A DNA stretch of 64,000 bases from NCBI RefSeq assembly GCF_048771995.1, contig NC_133060.1:765501-829500 (forward strand). Reading direction: 5' to 3'. A program made the position numbers and the translations under genes. Shown piece after piece: positions 46,960 to 58,626 of this stretch (its first letter is position 1; each line of letters opens with the position of its first letter). Source of the stretch: Taeniopygia guttata. Lineage: Eukaryota; Chordata; Aves; Passeriformes; Estrildidae. The notes beneath the pieces were generated by a model, which saw nothing but the letters and a program-made list of their open reading frames with translations, searched no databases and was not told where the DNA came from.

Positions 46960-47515
46960 ATTCTGAGGGATATTTGGGAATTTCGGCAGTCGGGGATCGG
47001 GGAGATTAAAGGGGTGGGTGGGGGGTCGTGGCCGTGCAGGGGCTTGGAGGGGAATTTTGAGGGACTTGATGGGAATTTGGTGGGAATTTGGGGGATTTCT
47101 GGGGGAATTTGTGGGATTTTGGGATTATTTGTGGGATTTGGGGAAACCTTGAGGGGATTTGGGGTCTTTGAGTGGATTTTGGAGATTTTTGAATGGGAAT
47201 TTTGTGGATTTCTGAGGAAATTTTGAGGAATTTGAGGGAATTTTGGGGGAATTTAAGGGAATTTTGGGGTCACTGGTGGGATTTCGGGATGAATTTGGGG
47301 GAATTTTGTGAAAATTTTGGGGTCATGGGTGAGATTTTGAGGGAATTTGGGAATATTTGGGTGGAATTTTTGGGAATTTGGGTGGGAATTCAGCAATTTT
47401 GGGGGAATTTTCAGGGATTTGAGTGAATTTTGGTGGTTATTTGGGAATTGAGTGATTTGTGGTGGAATTTTGGGGGAATTTGAGTGAATTGTGGTCGGTT
47501 TTTTTTTTTTTTAAT
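46960..47515 (+). repeat. GGGAATTTTGGGG minisatellite, SH3BP5L intron 1
   Basis: Variable units such as GGGGGAATTTTGTGGATTT to 47515, followed later by a run of about 30 T before the exon 2 acceptor TTGCAG at 47666. Confidence 0.8.
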
Positions 47516-47630
47516 TTGGGCAAATTTATGCGAATTTTCTGGGAATTCCAGAACATTCCCAAATTTGGAGTCACCAAACTCACCCCAAACCCCAAAATTT
47601 CACCAAAAAATCCCCAAATTTTAACATTTT

Positions 47631-47664
<34 letters not shown>

Positions 47665-47782
47665 AGCTCCCCCTGTCCCAGTCTCCCAAAACTCCTTAAA
47701 AATTCCCCCAAAAATTCCCAAAACAATGGATTGACCCCCTCCCCCCCTTGGATGGCCCCCTGGAATTTCGGGGGATCCCAAA

Positions 47783-50700
47783 ATGGGGGATTCGGAAAAT
47801 CCCGGGAATCCCCCCGAGGAGGAGGAGGAGGAGGAGGAGGAGGAGGAAGAGCTGGACCCCCGGATCCAGGTGGGAATTTGGGGCAAAATCCCACATTTTT
47901 GGGGGGGTTTGGGTTGGAATTTTGGGGCTTTGGTAGGAAAATCACAGAAAATCTGGGATTTTGGGGGGTTGGGATCCAAATCCAAGGATTTTGGGGTCCA
48001 AATTTGGGGCTTTTTGGGCAATTTTGGGGCTTTTTGAGGGAGGTTTTAGGATTTGGGGGGACTTTTGAGGGAAAGTCCCGGAATTCTGGGACCTGGGGGA
48101 AATTTTGGGGAATTTTAGGGTGAGTCTTGAGAATTTTAGGGGAATCCCCAAAAATTTGGGATTCTGGGGCAGATTTTTGAGTATTTTTTGCCGTTTTTCC
48201 CATATTTTTGGGGTTTTGTCCCAGACTTCGGTGGTTCTTTCTCCGGTTTTTGGGATCTCCCAAATTTTGGAAGTTTTTGGGGTCTTTTTTTTCCCAATTT
48301 TTGGGGTTTTTATCCTAAATTTCTGGGTGCAGGAGGAGCTGGAGCACCTGAACGAGGCCAACGCTGAAATCAACCGGGGGGAGCTGGAGCTGGATGTGAG
48401 CAACTGGGAGAACTGGGATGGACTGGGAGGGACTGGGAGGGACTGGGAGGGACTGGGAGGGAACTGGGAGGGACTGGGAGGGAACTGGGATGGACTGGGA
48501 TGGACTGGGATGGACTGGGAGGGACTGGGATGGACTGGATGGACTGGGAGGGACTGGGATGGACTGGGAGGGACTGGGAGGGACTGGGATGGACTGGGAG
48601 GGACTGGGAGGGACTGGGAGGGACTGGGAGAGGGATTTGGGGAAAAAGATGGGGAAAATGGGTATTTTTTCCAAACCAATCCTAAACTGGTTTCCCAGTC
48701 CCAAACCAGTCCGGACCGGTCCCAAACTGGTTTCCCAGTCCCAAACCGGTTCCGACCGGTCCCAAACTGGTTCCAGGCCGCCCGGTGCCGCTATCGCCGC
48801 ATCCTGTCGGACTCGGCGCGCCGGTTGAACTCCCAGGGCTCCCAGCTGGGCGCCTGCATCGACCGGGCCCGGCCCTACTACGAGGCCCGCAGGAGAGCCA
48901 AGGAGGTGCGGCTTTGGGGGGAAATCCGGGGAAAACGATAAAAATTTAAAAAATGGGGAAAACTGGGGAAAAAATGGCAGGAGAAATGGGAATTCTGGTC
49001 CCAAATTCCACCCCATGCGTCCCAAAGCTTTTCCACCCATCCTGAACTTTCTCTAGCCAATTCCAATCCCATTCCCACCTTCTCCAAACCTTGTTCCACC
49101 TTCTCCAATCCCCTTCCCACCTTCTCCAATCCCCATCCCACCTTCTCCAATCCCCATCCCACCTTCTCCAGTCCCCATCCCACCTTCTCCAATCCCCATC
49201 CCACCTTCTCCAGTCCCCATCCCACCTTCTCCAATCCCCATCCCACCTTCTCCAGTCCCCATCCCACCTTCTCCAATCCCCATCCCACCTTCTCCAGTCC
49301 CCATCCCACCTTCTCCAATCCCTGTCCCACCTTCTCCAGTCCCCATCCCACCTTCTCCAATCCCCATCCAACTTCTCCAGTCCCCATCCCACCTTCTCCA
49401 ATCCCCTTCCAACCTTCTCCAATCCCCATCCCACCTTCTCCAATCCCCATCCCACCTTCTCCAAACCCCATCCCACCTTCTCCAAACCCTGTCCCAACTT
49501 CTCCAATCCCCATCCCACCCACCAAACTCCCCCAAGGCCGCGCGGCGCCGTTTCCGGCAGTCCCGGAGTTGCCGGAATCGCCGGAATCGCGGCCGTCGGC
49601 TCTTGCAGGCGCAGCAGGAGACGCAGCGGGCGGCGCTGCGCTACGAGCGGGCGGTGGGCATGCACAACGCCGCGCGCGAGATGGTCTTCGTGGCCGAGCA
49701 GGGGATGGGCACCGGCAAGAACCGCCTGGACCCCACCTGGCAGGAGATGCTCAACCACGCCACCAGGAAGGTGGGACGCCTGGGAATGGATTCTGGGGGC
49801 CTCAGAGAGGTTTGGGATGGTGGGAAGGGGTTGGAAAAGGTTTGGGAAAAGTGGGATGGGGTCTGGAGAAGGTGGGAGAAGGTTTGGGATTGGTGGGATG
49901 GGGATTGAAGAAGGTGGGATGGGGTCTGGAGAAGGTGGGATGGGGTTTGGAGAAGGTGGGATGGGGTTTGGAGAAGGTGGGATGGTGTTTGGAGAAGGTG
50001 GGAATGGGATTGGAGAAGGTGGGAGAAGGTTTGGGATTGGTGGGATGGGGATTGGAGAAGGTGGGATGGGGTCTGGAGAAGGTGGGATGGGGATTGGAGA
50101 AGGTGGGATGGGGTCTGGAGAAGGTGGGATGGGGATTGGAGAAGGTGGGAGAAGGTTTGGGATTGGTGGGATGGGAATTGGAGAAGGTGGGATGGGGTTG
50201 GAGAAGGTCTGGAATGGATTGCTGAAGGTGGGATGGGGTTTGGGATGGTTGAAGAAGTCCTTGGATGAGTTAAAGAAAATTTGGGAATTTTTGGGGCTCT
50301 TTTTTTCATTTTTCCCATTTTTTTGGGGCTATTTCGTCATTACTGACCCCTTCTTTTGGGAATTCCCCATTTTTCACTTTTTTTGTTGGGATTTCCTCCA
50401 TTCCCAAACATTTTCCAGGGATTTCCCTCATTCCCAACAAATCATCCAGGATTTCCTCCCTTCCCAAATCCAAAGCCCAAATCCCGACCTATTTTTGGGT
50501 CGTTTCTCGCCCTTTTTTCACTCTTTTTCCCGCCGTTTTTCGCCGTTTCTGGCCGGATTTCCGCGGGGATTTTTGGGAATTTTGGGAATTTTGGGAATCC
50601 GGGCCCGGCAGGTGAACGAGGCGGAGCAGGAGCGGCTGTGGAGCGAGCGGGAGCACCGGCGCGCCACGCGGCTGTGCCAGGAGGCCGAGGCCGAGGTACA

Positions 50701-52197
50701 GCGGCTGCAGAAGTCGCTGCGGCGCGACATCGCCCGCAGCCGGCCCTACTTCGAGCTGAAGGCCCAGTTCAACCTGCGCCTCGAGGTACTGGGCAAACTG
50801 GGAGCGCTGGGAGGGCCTGGGAGCACTGGGAACGGGATTAAAGAGCACTGGGTTTAACTGGGAGCACTGGGAACGGGATTAAAGAGCACTGGGAGGGACT
50901 GGGATAAACTGGGAGGGAACTGGGAGGGAACTGGGGCTACTGGGAGAGGGGCTGGGTTTAACTGGGAGCACTGGGAATGGGATTAAAGAGCACTGGGAGG
51001 GACTGGGGGGGGAACTGGGAGCACTGGGATGGACTGGGAATGGTATTAAAGAGGACTGGGTGGGAACTGGGATAAACTGGGAGGGAACTGGGGATACTGG
51101 GAGAGGGGCTGGGTTTAACTGGGAGCACTGGGAATGGGATTAAAGACCACTGGGAGGGACTGGGAGTCCCAGTTTGGCCGGATACTGGGAGCACTGGGAA
51201 GTCCTGGGAATTTTTGGGGCTCAGACTAATTTTTCCCCGATTTTCCCCGAACTTTGACCGATTCTGGCGGGAATTTCCGCGTTTCCCGGCGGGGTTTTCG
51301 GTGCCTCGGGAATTCCCGGCCGTTCCCACCTGCCCCCTTTTCCAGGAGCACAAATCCCGGGTGAATTCCCTGGAATCCGCCGTCTCCCAGGCCAAGCTGC
51401 GCTACGCCGTGGCCCTGCGGAACCTGGAGCAGATCAGCGAGGAGATCCACGCCCGGAGACTCCAGAGGATCCTCCGGAAAAAAAAACACCGGGAGAACCC
51501 CGTGGGAGCCGAGGGCGGCCACCAGAACCCCGAGATCCACGGGATTCCCGGAGAAACCCCCGGAATTCCCGGCGAAATCCCCAAAAGTCCCATGGAAATC
51601 CCCCGGATTCCCGGCGAAACCCCTGGAATTCCCACAGAAATCCTGGCTGGAACGGGCAGAATTCCTGGGGAAAATAGTCCCAGGGAAGCCTCATCTGGAA
51701 TGGGAAGAATCCCTGGAATTCCGAGTGAAAATCTTGGAATTCCAATGGGAATTCCCAGGGAAAATCCCAGAGATCCCAGTGAAATCCCGGCCAGAACAAG
51801 CAGAATTCCCGGAATTCCGAGTGAAATTCCCGGAGTTCCTGAGGAAACCCCGGCCAGGACGAGCAGAATTCCTGGAATTCTGGGTGAAAATCTCAGAATT
51901 TTGAGTGAAATTCCCGGAATTCCTGATGGAATCCCGGCCGGAACATGTGGAATTCCTGGAATTCCAGGGGAAATTCCCGGAATTCCGCGGGAAGCATCGA
52001 CATCCGGGGATTCGCTGTCCCTGCTGAGCCTGCAGAGCATCGCCTCCGACCTGCAGAAATTCGACTCCGTGGAACACCTGGCGGGAATTCCGGGAATTTC
52101 GGGAATTCCGGACGCGCTGAGCCTGCACAGCGAGGAGCTGGGGGAGGGCCGGGAGCGGCGCCGGAATTTCCGGCACCACCGGAGCGTCAGCCTCTGA
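47783..52197 (+). CDS. SH3BP5L: SH3BP5-like protein (RAB11 guanine-nucleotide exchange factor family)
   Basis: Coding exons 47783-47869, 48333-48395, 48777-48905, 49609-49770, 50612-50785 and 51346-52197 give 488 aa (human SH3BP5L 393). The family forms long coiled coils and acts as an exchange factor for RAB11 on recycling endosomes (established for SH3BP5/SH3BP5L). Conserved blocks: EELDPRIQ, EELEHLNEA, ARPYYEARR, YERAVGMHNAAREMVFVAEQ, LDPTWQEMLNHAT, SRPYFELKAQF, RYAVALRNLEQISEEIHARR, DSLSLLSLQSIASDLQK, and the C-terminus HHRSVSL. The N-terminus is short, with a 13-residue Glu run. The C-terminal half has a lineage-specific insert of about 150 residues of Gly-Ile-Pro-Gly-Glu repeats (51535-52000). 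All phases are 0. A further upstream coding exon cannot be excluded. Confidence 0.93.
48410..48645 (+). repeat. 10-bp GGGACTGGGA minisatellite, SH3BP5L intron 3
   Basis: About 22 units of GGGAGGGACT or GGGATGGACT starting 15 bases after the exon donor at 48395. Confidence 0.93.
49075..49520 (+). repeat. 21-bp minisatellite, left arm flanking SH3BP5L exon 5
   Basis: About 21 units of ACCTTCTCCAATCCCCATCC plus C, pyrimidine-rich on the + strand, ending 90 bp before the exon 49609-49770. Because 21 is a multiple of three, one frame stays open through it, which creates a long spurious reading frame. Confidence 0.95.
49850..50230 (-). repeat. Same 21-bp minisatellite inverted, right arm flanking exon 5
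   Basis: About 18 units of GGATGGGGATTGGAGAAGGT plus G, the reverse complement of the left array, starting 80 bp after the same exon. Some units carry TTTGGGATTGGTGGGATG. Confidence 0.95.
50795..51195 (+). repeat. CTGGGAGCACTGGGAA minisatellite, SH3BP5L intron 6
   Basis: Units such as GGGATTAAAGAGCACTGGGA recur near 50834, 50876, 50981, 51041 and 51139 among shorter ACTGGGAGG repeats. Confidence 0.88.
51535..52000 (+). repeat. SH3BP5L: In-frame coding minisatellite in SH3BP5L
   Basis: Imperfect repeats of GGAATTCCCGGAGAAATCCC encode GIPGE, GIPSE and RIPGE words for about 150 residues. The same DNA family fills introns and intergenic gaps nearby, including 23990-24720 and the SH3BP5L 3' UTR. 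The frame is intact to the conserved C-terminus. Confidence 0.9.
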
Positions 52198-53440
52198 GAG
52201 CCGGCGGGAAATCCGGGAATTCCCAGGGGAAATCCCGAGAAGTCCCCAAAAATCCCAAGGGAGTTCCACAAAAATCCCGTGAAATCCAAAAAATCCCAAG
52301 GAAATCCACAAAAATTCCAAGGAAATCCCGGGAATTCCAAAAAAATCCCAGGAAATCCCCATAAAGTTCCAAGGAAATCCCAGGAAATCTGGAATAATTC
52401 CAGGAAATCCCGCCAAATCCCAAAGAAATCCCACAAAATCCTGGGAAATCCTAAGGAAATCCCACCAAATTCTGGAAAGTCCCATGAAAATCCCACAGAA
52501 TTCCAAGGAAATAAAAAAAATCCCATGGAAATCCCACACAATCCTGAAAAGTCCCAAGAGAATCCAAATCCCAAAGAAATTCCACAAAGTCCTGGGATTC
52601 CAAGGAAACCCCACAAAGTCCCGAGAAGTCCCACAAAATTCCAAGGAAATCCTGGAAAAACCCAGGAAATCCCAAAATGTCACAAGAAATCCCAAAAATT
52701 CCCACGGAATCCTCAGGAAATCCTGAAAAATCCCCAAAAATTCATGAAAACGCCCCAAAATCCTGGAAATCCCCCTCAAAATTCCAAGGAAATCCTGAAA
52801 AATTCCAGGAAATTAAAAAAAAAAAAAAAGTTCTGGACTCTGGAATTACCAAAAAATTCCAATGGAATTCCTGGAGAGGATTTTGGGGATAAATCCAGGA
52901 AATTGGGTGTTAACCCCAGGAATGTGGGTTTTTTTGGGAATAAATCTCTGGAATTTCAGGGATAAATCCTCGGAATTTTGGGGATTTGGAGTTAAATCCT
53001 TGGAATTTTAGATTTTTTGGGAATAAATCCCTGGAGTTTGAGATTTTTTTTTTGAATCCCTGGAATTTGGGATTTTTTGGGAGTCCCAGCCCCCAAAATT
53101 CCCCATTTCCCCCCAGAATTCCCTAATTTCTTTTGGGTTAATTCCCCTTTTCCCACCCCAAAACCAAGAGAGGAACCCAATTGCACTAAGGGGTGGGGTG
53201 TCAGGAATTTTTGGGAATTCCGGGAATTTTGGGAATTCTGGAATTTTTTGGGAGGGGTTGTGATGAGAATCCTCCAGTTCGAGGCAACCCCGGGAATTCC
53301 CATGGATTTCACATCCCAAAAATCCCAAAAAATCCCCAAAATCCTCCTCCTCCCCCGGCCCTGCTGGAATTCCAGGAAATTTCAGGAATTTGGGATTTCG
53401 GGGCGGGGGGAAGTCCCGGGAAATTGTTGATACCAATAAA
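52198..53440 (+). other. SH3BP5L: SH3BP5L 3' UTR with AATAAA at 53435
   Basis: After TGA the first 600 bases are AAGGAAATCCCACAAAATCC-like repeats of about 20 bp, then GGAATTTTGGG units and a mixed stretch, then AATAAA at 53435-53440 followed by a T-rich sequence. Assigned as 3' UTR from position and signal; the exact 3' end is inferred. Confidence 0.65.
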
Positions 53441-55274
53441 ATTCCTTCTTCTTGTAATTCCTGCTTTTTTTATCTCGACATTCCCAAGGTTTTTCTCGCT
53501 TCATCCATGGATTTTTTGGGGGATTATTCCCCTTTTTGGGGGAATTTTTTTTGTGTTTTTCTCTTTATTTTCGGGGATTTTCCTGTTTCTTTGGGGATTA
53601 TTTTTATCCCAATTTTTTGCTCCCAGGAAAACTCCCCCCAAAAAATGGGAAAATCTAAAAAAAAAGGGAAAATTTTCCACTAAAGGTGGGAAAACCTAAA
53701 AAAAACTGGAAAAATTCATCCAAAAAATGGGAAAACTCCCCCCAAAGATGAAAATACCCATCCAAAAACTCACCCCGAAAAAGGGAATATCCACCCAAGA
53801 AATTAAAATATCCACCCAAAACTGGTAATAGGCACCTAAAAATGGGAGTATGCATCCAAAAAATGGGAAAAACTCACAAAAAATGGTGAAAGCCCCCCAA
53901 AATTTTGGAATATTCCCAGAAATTGGGAAACCCCCTCAAGCCTTGGGAATTTCCCCAGTCCCGGCTCCACGGACAAAGAAAATTCCAGGCAGGAAAATTT
54001 GGGAATTCCTCATTTATTTCTACTCCAGGAAAAGGCTCTGGGAGAAAATTCCCGATTTTTCCTGGAAAAACAAAAATTCGGCTTCGTTGCCACCTTGGAA
54101 ATTTGGGAATTTCCCGAGATTTTGGGAGGATTCTGACATTTTTCCCAAATTTTTCAATGTTTAACCCCCTTTTCCTTTTCTTTCCATTTTTCCATAATTT
54201 TCCCATTCTTTTTCCATCATTTTCCATCATTTTTCCTTTATTTTTCCATATTTTCCCATCCTTTTCCCAAATTTTCCCATTTTCTCAGTATTTTTCCATT
54301 TTCCCACATTTTTCACATTTTTCCTTTATTTTTCAATAATTTTTCCATTATTTTCCACATTTTGCCACATTTTTCCATATTTTCCCACATTTTTCCATTA
54401 TTTTCCCATAATTTTCCATTATTTTTCCACATTTTTCCTCTTTTTTCATATTTTCTCCCATTTTCCCTTTATTTCCCATTATTTTCCCATATTTTCCCAT
54501 TTTCCCTTTATTTTTCCATTATCTTTCCCACACTTTTTCCACACTTTCCAGCATTTTCCCACATTTTTCCCATTTTTTCTTTTATTTTTCCATTATTTTC
54601 CCACATTTTTCCCATAATTTTCCCACGTTTCCCCATTATTTTTCCATATTTTCCCAAAATTTTCCATCATTTCCCCATTTTTCCCCATTTTCCCACCAAA
54701 CCAACAAATCCCTCCTAAAAAATCTCCGGAATTTTTCTCCATTTTCCACAGAAATCTTTGCAATTCCTGATTTTCCCTCCTTTTCAGGCATAAAAAAATT
54801 CCATTTCCATTCTGAATTCCATTTTTTTCCGGGAACATTTTCCCATTTTTTCCCCTTTCTTAGGATTTCTTCTTTTCCTAAAATCCATTTTCAAATTTTC
54901 CTCATTTTTCCCTCCCTCATTCCTTTTTCTCCCACCCCATCCCAGAAAAGAAAAAAAAAAAAAAAATTCACCATGAACACGAATGGAAAATTCAGGAACA
55001 GATAAAATGTTCCCCCAAAAATTTCTAAAATATTCCCCAAAAAAATGTTAAAAATTCTCAAAAAGTTCCCCAAAAAAATCTAAAAAAATTTTTAAAAAAT
55101 CTAAAAAGATCCCTAAAAAAATCAAAAACTTCCCAAAAAGTTTTTTTTTTAAATTCCCAAAAAAAATTATTTTTAATTCCCAAAAAAATCCCAAAAAATT
55201 CCCAAAAACTCCCCCGGAATTCCGGGAAAACGACGGCGCTGATGTCGGATTTTGGGATCAATGAATCACAGTTG
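53441..55274. other. Intergenic repeats between convergent SH3BP5L and zinc-finger gene
   Basis: 53640-53900 holds about 30-bp A-rich units (AAAAATGGGAAAACTCCCCC). 54160-54720 is a T/C tract of TTTTCCATTATTTTCCCA variants. 54990-55200 is A-rich CCCCAAAAAATC. A minus-strand AATAAA near 54012 could end the zinc-finger transcript. No gene seen. Confidence 0.55.
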
Positions 55275-55690
55275 GGCACTGGGAGCACTGGGAGGACTGG
55301 GAATGATGGGAATTTCCCCTCCCATCATTAATTAGCCAATTAATCATCCCCTAATTAGTTTGAGGTCGTTAATTTGCCATGAAAATTCAATGGCACCAAC
55401 CCAAGGTTGGGTCTTGGGATTGGCCAACCCATTGGGCACTGGGAGCACCGGGAATGCCGGGAACCGACCGGAGCCGTGCGAGGATGGGAATTCCCCATTC
55501 CCACATGGAATTAATCAATTAAATCACCTCTAATTAATTAGGGATCGTTAATTGGGCACCGAATTGAACGGGAATAAACGGAGACCAAACCCAACGTTGG
55601 GTCTCGGGTTGGCCAAGCCCCGTTGGGCACCGGGAGCACCGGGAACGCCGGGAACCGACGGAACCGCGCCGACAGCCCGCCTGCCCCTTA
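55275..55690 (-). repeat. About 180-bp tandem duplication downstream of the zinc-finger gene
   Basis: Two and a half units share GGGCACTGGGAGCACCGGGAA, AATTAATTAGG-type AT boxes, GTTAATTTGCC/GTTAATTGGGC and CCAACCCAACGTTGGGTC-like dyads. Units begin near 55275, 55437 and 55625. They probably lie in the 3' UTR of the minus-strand zinc-finger gene. Confidence 0.75.
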
Positions 55691-55727
55691 ATGACCCAAC
55701 CGGGCCCGGCCCTCGTTAACCACCGCG

Positions 55728-58626
55728 CTAATTACCCACCGGGAACCCCGGGAACGCGCGGCCCGGCAGCGCCAACGCCCAGGGCAGCTCCAGCGCCGTC
55801 GGCACGGCCGAGGAGCCCGGGAACGCCGGGAAGGCCAAACCGGGCGCCGCCGGCGCCGCCGGCACCAAGGAGGAGGAGGAGGAGGAGGAGGAAGAGGAGG
55901 AGGAGAAGGAGGAGGAAGAGGAGGCCGAGGCGGCGGCGCCGGCCTTGCCGTGGGTGCGCTGGTGCCGGTTGAGGTGCGAGCTGCGGCTGAAGCACTTGCC
56001 GCACTCGCGGCACTTGTAGGGCTTCTCGCCGGTGTGGACGCGCCGGTGGATGGTGAGCTCGGAGCGCTGGATGAAGCTCTTGCCGCACTCGGCGCACTGG
56101 AAGGGTTTCTCGCCCAGGTGGATGCGCCGGTGCTTGATGAGGTTGGAGGAGACGCTGAAGCGCTTGCCGCACTCGCGGCACGCGTACGGCTTCTCGCCGG
56201 TGTGCATCCGGCGGTGCTTGGTCAGGTCGGATTTCTGGATGAAGCCTTTGCCGCACTCGGGACACTTGTAGGGTTTCTCGCCGAGGTGCGTGCGCCGGTG
56301 CTTGACCAGGTTGGAGCGCACGCCGAAGCTCTTGCCGCACTCGGGGCATCCGTAGGGTTTCTCGCCCGTGTGCATCCGCCGGTGTTTGGCCAACGCCGAG
56401 TTTTGGGCGAAGCTCTTCCCGCACTCCGGGCACGCGTGCGGCTTCTCGCCGGTCTGCGTGCCTTGATCCTTCAAATTCCCGGTGCTCGACGCCGGACCCG
56501 ACGCCGAACCCGACCCCAGACCTGACCCCAGACCCGACGCCAAACCCGACGCCAAACCCGGCCCTGGATTTCTCCCGCACTCGCCGCATTTCTCCTCCCA
56601 CGCCGCCCCCGCGCCGCAGTCGCCGCACAGCTCCCCCGAAGCGCGGCAGCGCTTTTGGAGGCTCTTCCCGCCTTTTTTCCCGCCTTTTTTCCCGCATTCC
56701 CGGCACGGCTCCCGGTGGATTTTCCGGTGCCGCTCCAGGTGGGAGCTCTGGGAGAAGCTCTTGCCGCAGCTGCCGCAGCGGAACGGTTTCTCCCCCATGT
56801 GGATGCGCCGGTGCCGATCCAGGTGGGAGCTCCAGGAGAAGCTTTTCCCGCATTCCCGGCACTCGTAGGGTTTGCCGGGAGCGTGGCCGCGCCGGTGCTG
56901 TGCCAACGCCGCCGCCAGGCCGAACCCCTTCCCGCATTCCGCGCATTTGTGGGGTTTCTCCGCCGGCTCCCGCCGGTTTTTGGCCACTTTGGGGCTTTTC
57001 AGCGTTTTAGGCGCCCCGCGCTCCGGCGGTTCCGGCGATGCCGACCCGCACTCGGCGCAGCGGCCGGCGGGCCGGGCCGCGGCGTGGGTTCGGCGGTGCC
57101 GGTCCAGGTGGGAGCTCCAGGAGAAGCTCTTGCCGCACTCGGGGCACTCGTAGGGTTTCTCCCCGGTGTGGATCCTGCGGTGCCGCTCCAGGTGCGAGTT
57201 CCAGTTGAAGCCTTTGCCGCAGTCGCCGCATTTGTAGGGTTTCTCCTCCAGGTGAAGCTTCTGGTGCTTCACCAAACCCGAGCTGGCCGGGAAGCTCTTC
57301 CCGCAGACGCCGCAGCGGCACGGCGCGGCACCGGCGTGGACGCGCTGGTGCTGGATGAAGGCCGAGCCGACGCTGAAGGATTTCCCGCAGTCCGGGCACT
57401 TGTAGGGATTCTCCCCGGCGTGCCGGCGCTGGTGGGTGACCAAGCTGGAGCCCAGCCGGAAACTCTTCCCGCATTCCGGGCACTTGTGGGGCCGTTCCGT
57501 CCCACGCGGGCGTTTCGGCAACGCCAACGATTTGCCGCAGTCGTGGCACCGGAGGTTTCGCGGCGGGAATTTCTTGAAGCCGCGGGCACCGGATTTTCCT
57601 TGACGTTTTCCTGGTGCTTTTCGGGACTGGGGCTCCGGGTTTGGCGCCTCGGTGGCGCCGGGTTTGGCGCTGGCGGGGCTCGGTGGGGATTTGGGGTTCG
57701 GTGCCGGCGGTGTTCCCGGGGTTTCGGGTTTTTCCAGGGGGTCCGGCGGCGGCTCTTCCTCCTCGTTTTCACTCAGCGAGGCCGGGGCAGCATCTGGAGG
57801 AGGAAAAGGGGGATCCGGGGGGGGTCTTGTGGGTTTTGGGGGGGTTTGGGGTCTTGGAGGAGTTTTTGGGAATCTTGGAGGGGTTTGGGGTCTTGGAGGG
57901 GTTTGGGGTCTTGAAGTATTTTGGGGATTTTGGGGGGATTTGGGGTTTTGGGGGGGTTTGGGGTCTTGGAGGAGTTTTTGGGAATCTTGGAGGGGTTTGG
58001 GGTCTTGGGGAACCTTGGGGATCTTGATGGGATTTGGGGATTTTTGGGGGATTTTTGAGGGTTTTTGGGAGGTTTTTGGGATCTTGGGGGGCCAACTGGA
58101 ACATCCAAACCCTCCCTTGGTTGGGTTGGCCAACTGGAAGAGCCCAAACCCACTTTGGGTTGCGTTGGCCAACTGGAAGACCCAACCCCCCCTTGGCCAA
58201 GCCCCGTTGGCCACCGTTGACTCACCGGCGCCCAGGCCGCGTCTCCGGTGCGATTCGGCGAAGGCGGTGATCCGCGGCCAACTGATGGCGATTTCCTCGG
58301 CTGCCGGGGGAAAAAACGGGAATTTGGAGAATTTGGGGAATTTCCAGAGTTCGTTTTCCCAGACCGGCTCCATTTTGGGGTGAAATCCACAAATTTCAGG
58401 CAAATTCTGCCAAAAATTTTTGGGGGAACGACCGGACATGACTCGGACACCGAAATCCTGGAAAATCCCACCAGAATTGGGGCTTTAATTCTGGGTTTTT
58501 GAATTAAACCCAAATAATTTCAATTTTTGGGTTGAAAATGAAGGAAATCGATCCCGGATGAAGGAGAAATCCAAGGAAATTTGGGGTCTTACCCAAGGAA
58601 ATGACGCTCTCGTAGCTCTCCTGCAT
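55728..58626 (-). CDS. C2H2 zinc-finger protein with KRAB-like leader, 14 fingers
   Basis: Likely nuclear DNA-binding repressor. Exons read leftward: 58626-58593 ([11 protein letters not shown], resembling the end of a KRAB A box), 58300-58226 and 57793-55728; phases agree (1 and 1), giving 724 aa. Earlier exons carrying the rest of a KRAB-like box may exist upstream, so the start is provisional. After an acidic, Pro-rich linker come 14 complete fingers with CxxC...HxxxH spacing and TGEKP-type linkers, plus degenerate finger remnants. A Gly/Ser repeat of about 40 residues ([13 protein letters not shown] type) splits the fingers into groups of eight and six. The C-terminus has a long Ser run. 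In human, SH3BP5L neighbours ZNF672 and ZNF692, but I cannot assign orthology. Confidence 0.85.
57800..58205. repeat. Minisatellites in the zinc-finger gene intron
   Basis: 57820-58080 is GGGGTTTGGGGTCTTGGAGG repeats; 58090-58200 is three units of about 46 bp around TTGGCCAACTGGAAGA. They occupy the whole intron between coding exons 2 and 3. Confidence 0.85.

Noticed and set aside
49091-50857. 588-codon open frame across the SH3BP5L intron array and exons
   Set aside because: It stays open only because the minisatellite unit is 21 bp, and it reads the real exons in the wrong frame.
55728-58439. Single-exon 903-residue zinc-finger protein starting at 58439
   Set aside because: The N-terminal part translates repeat-filled introns ([12 protein letters not shown] type). 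Phase-matched donors and acceptors at 58226, 58300 and 57793 support a spliced 724-residue product.
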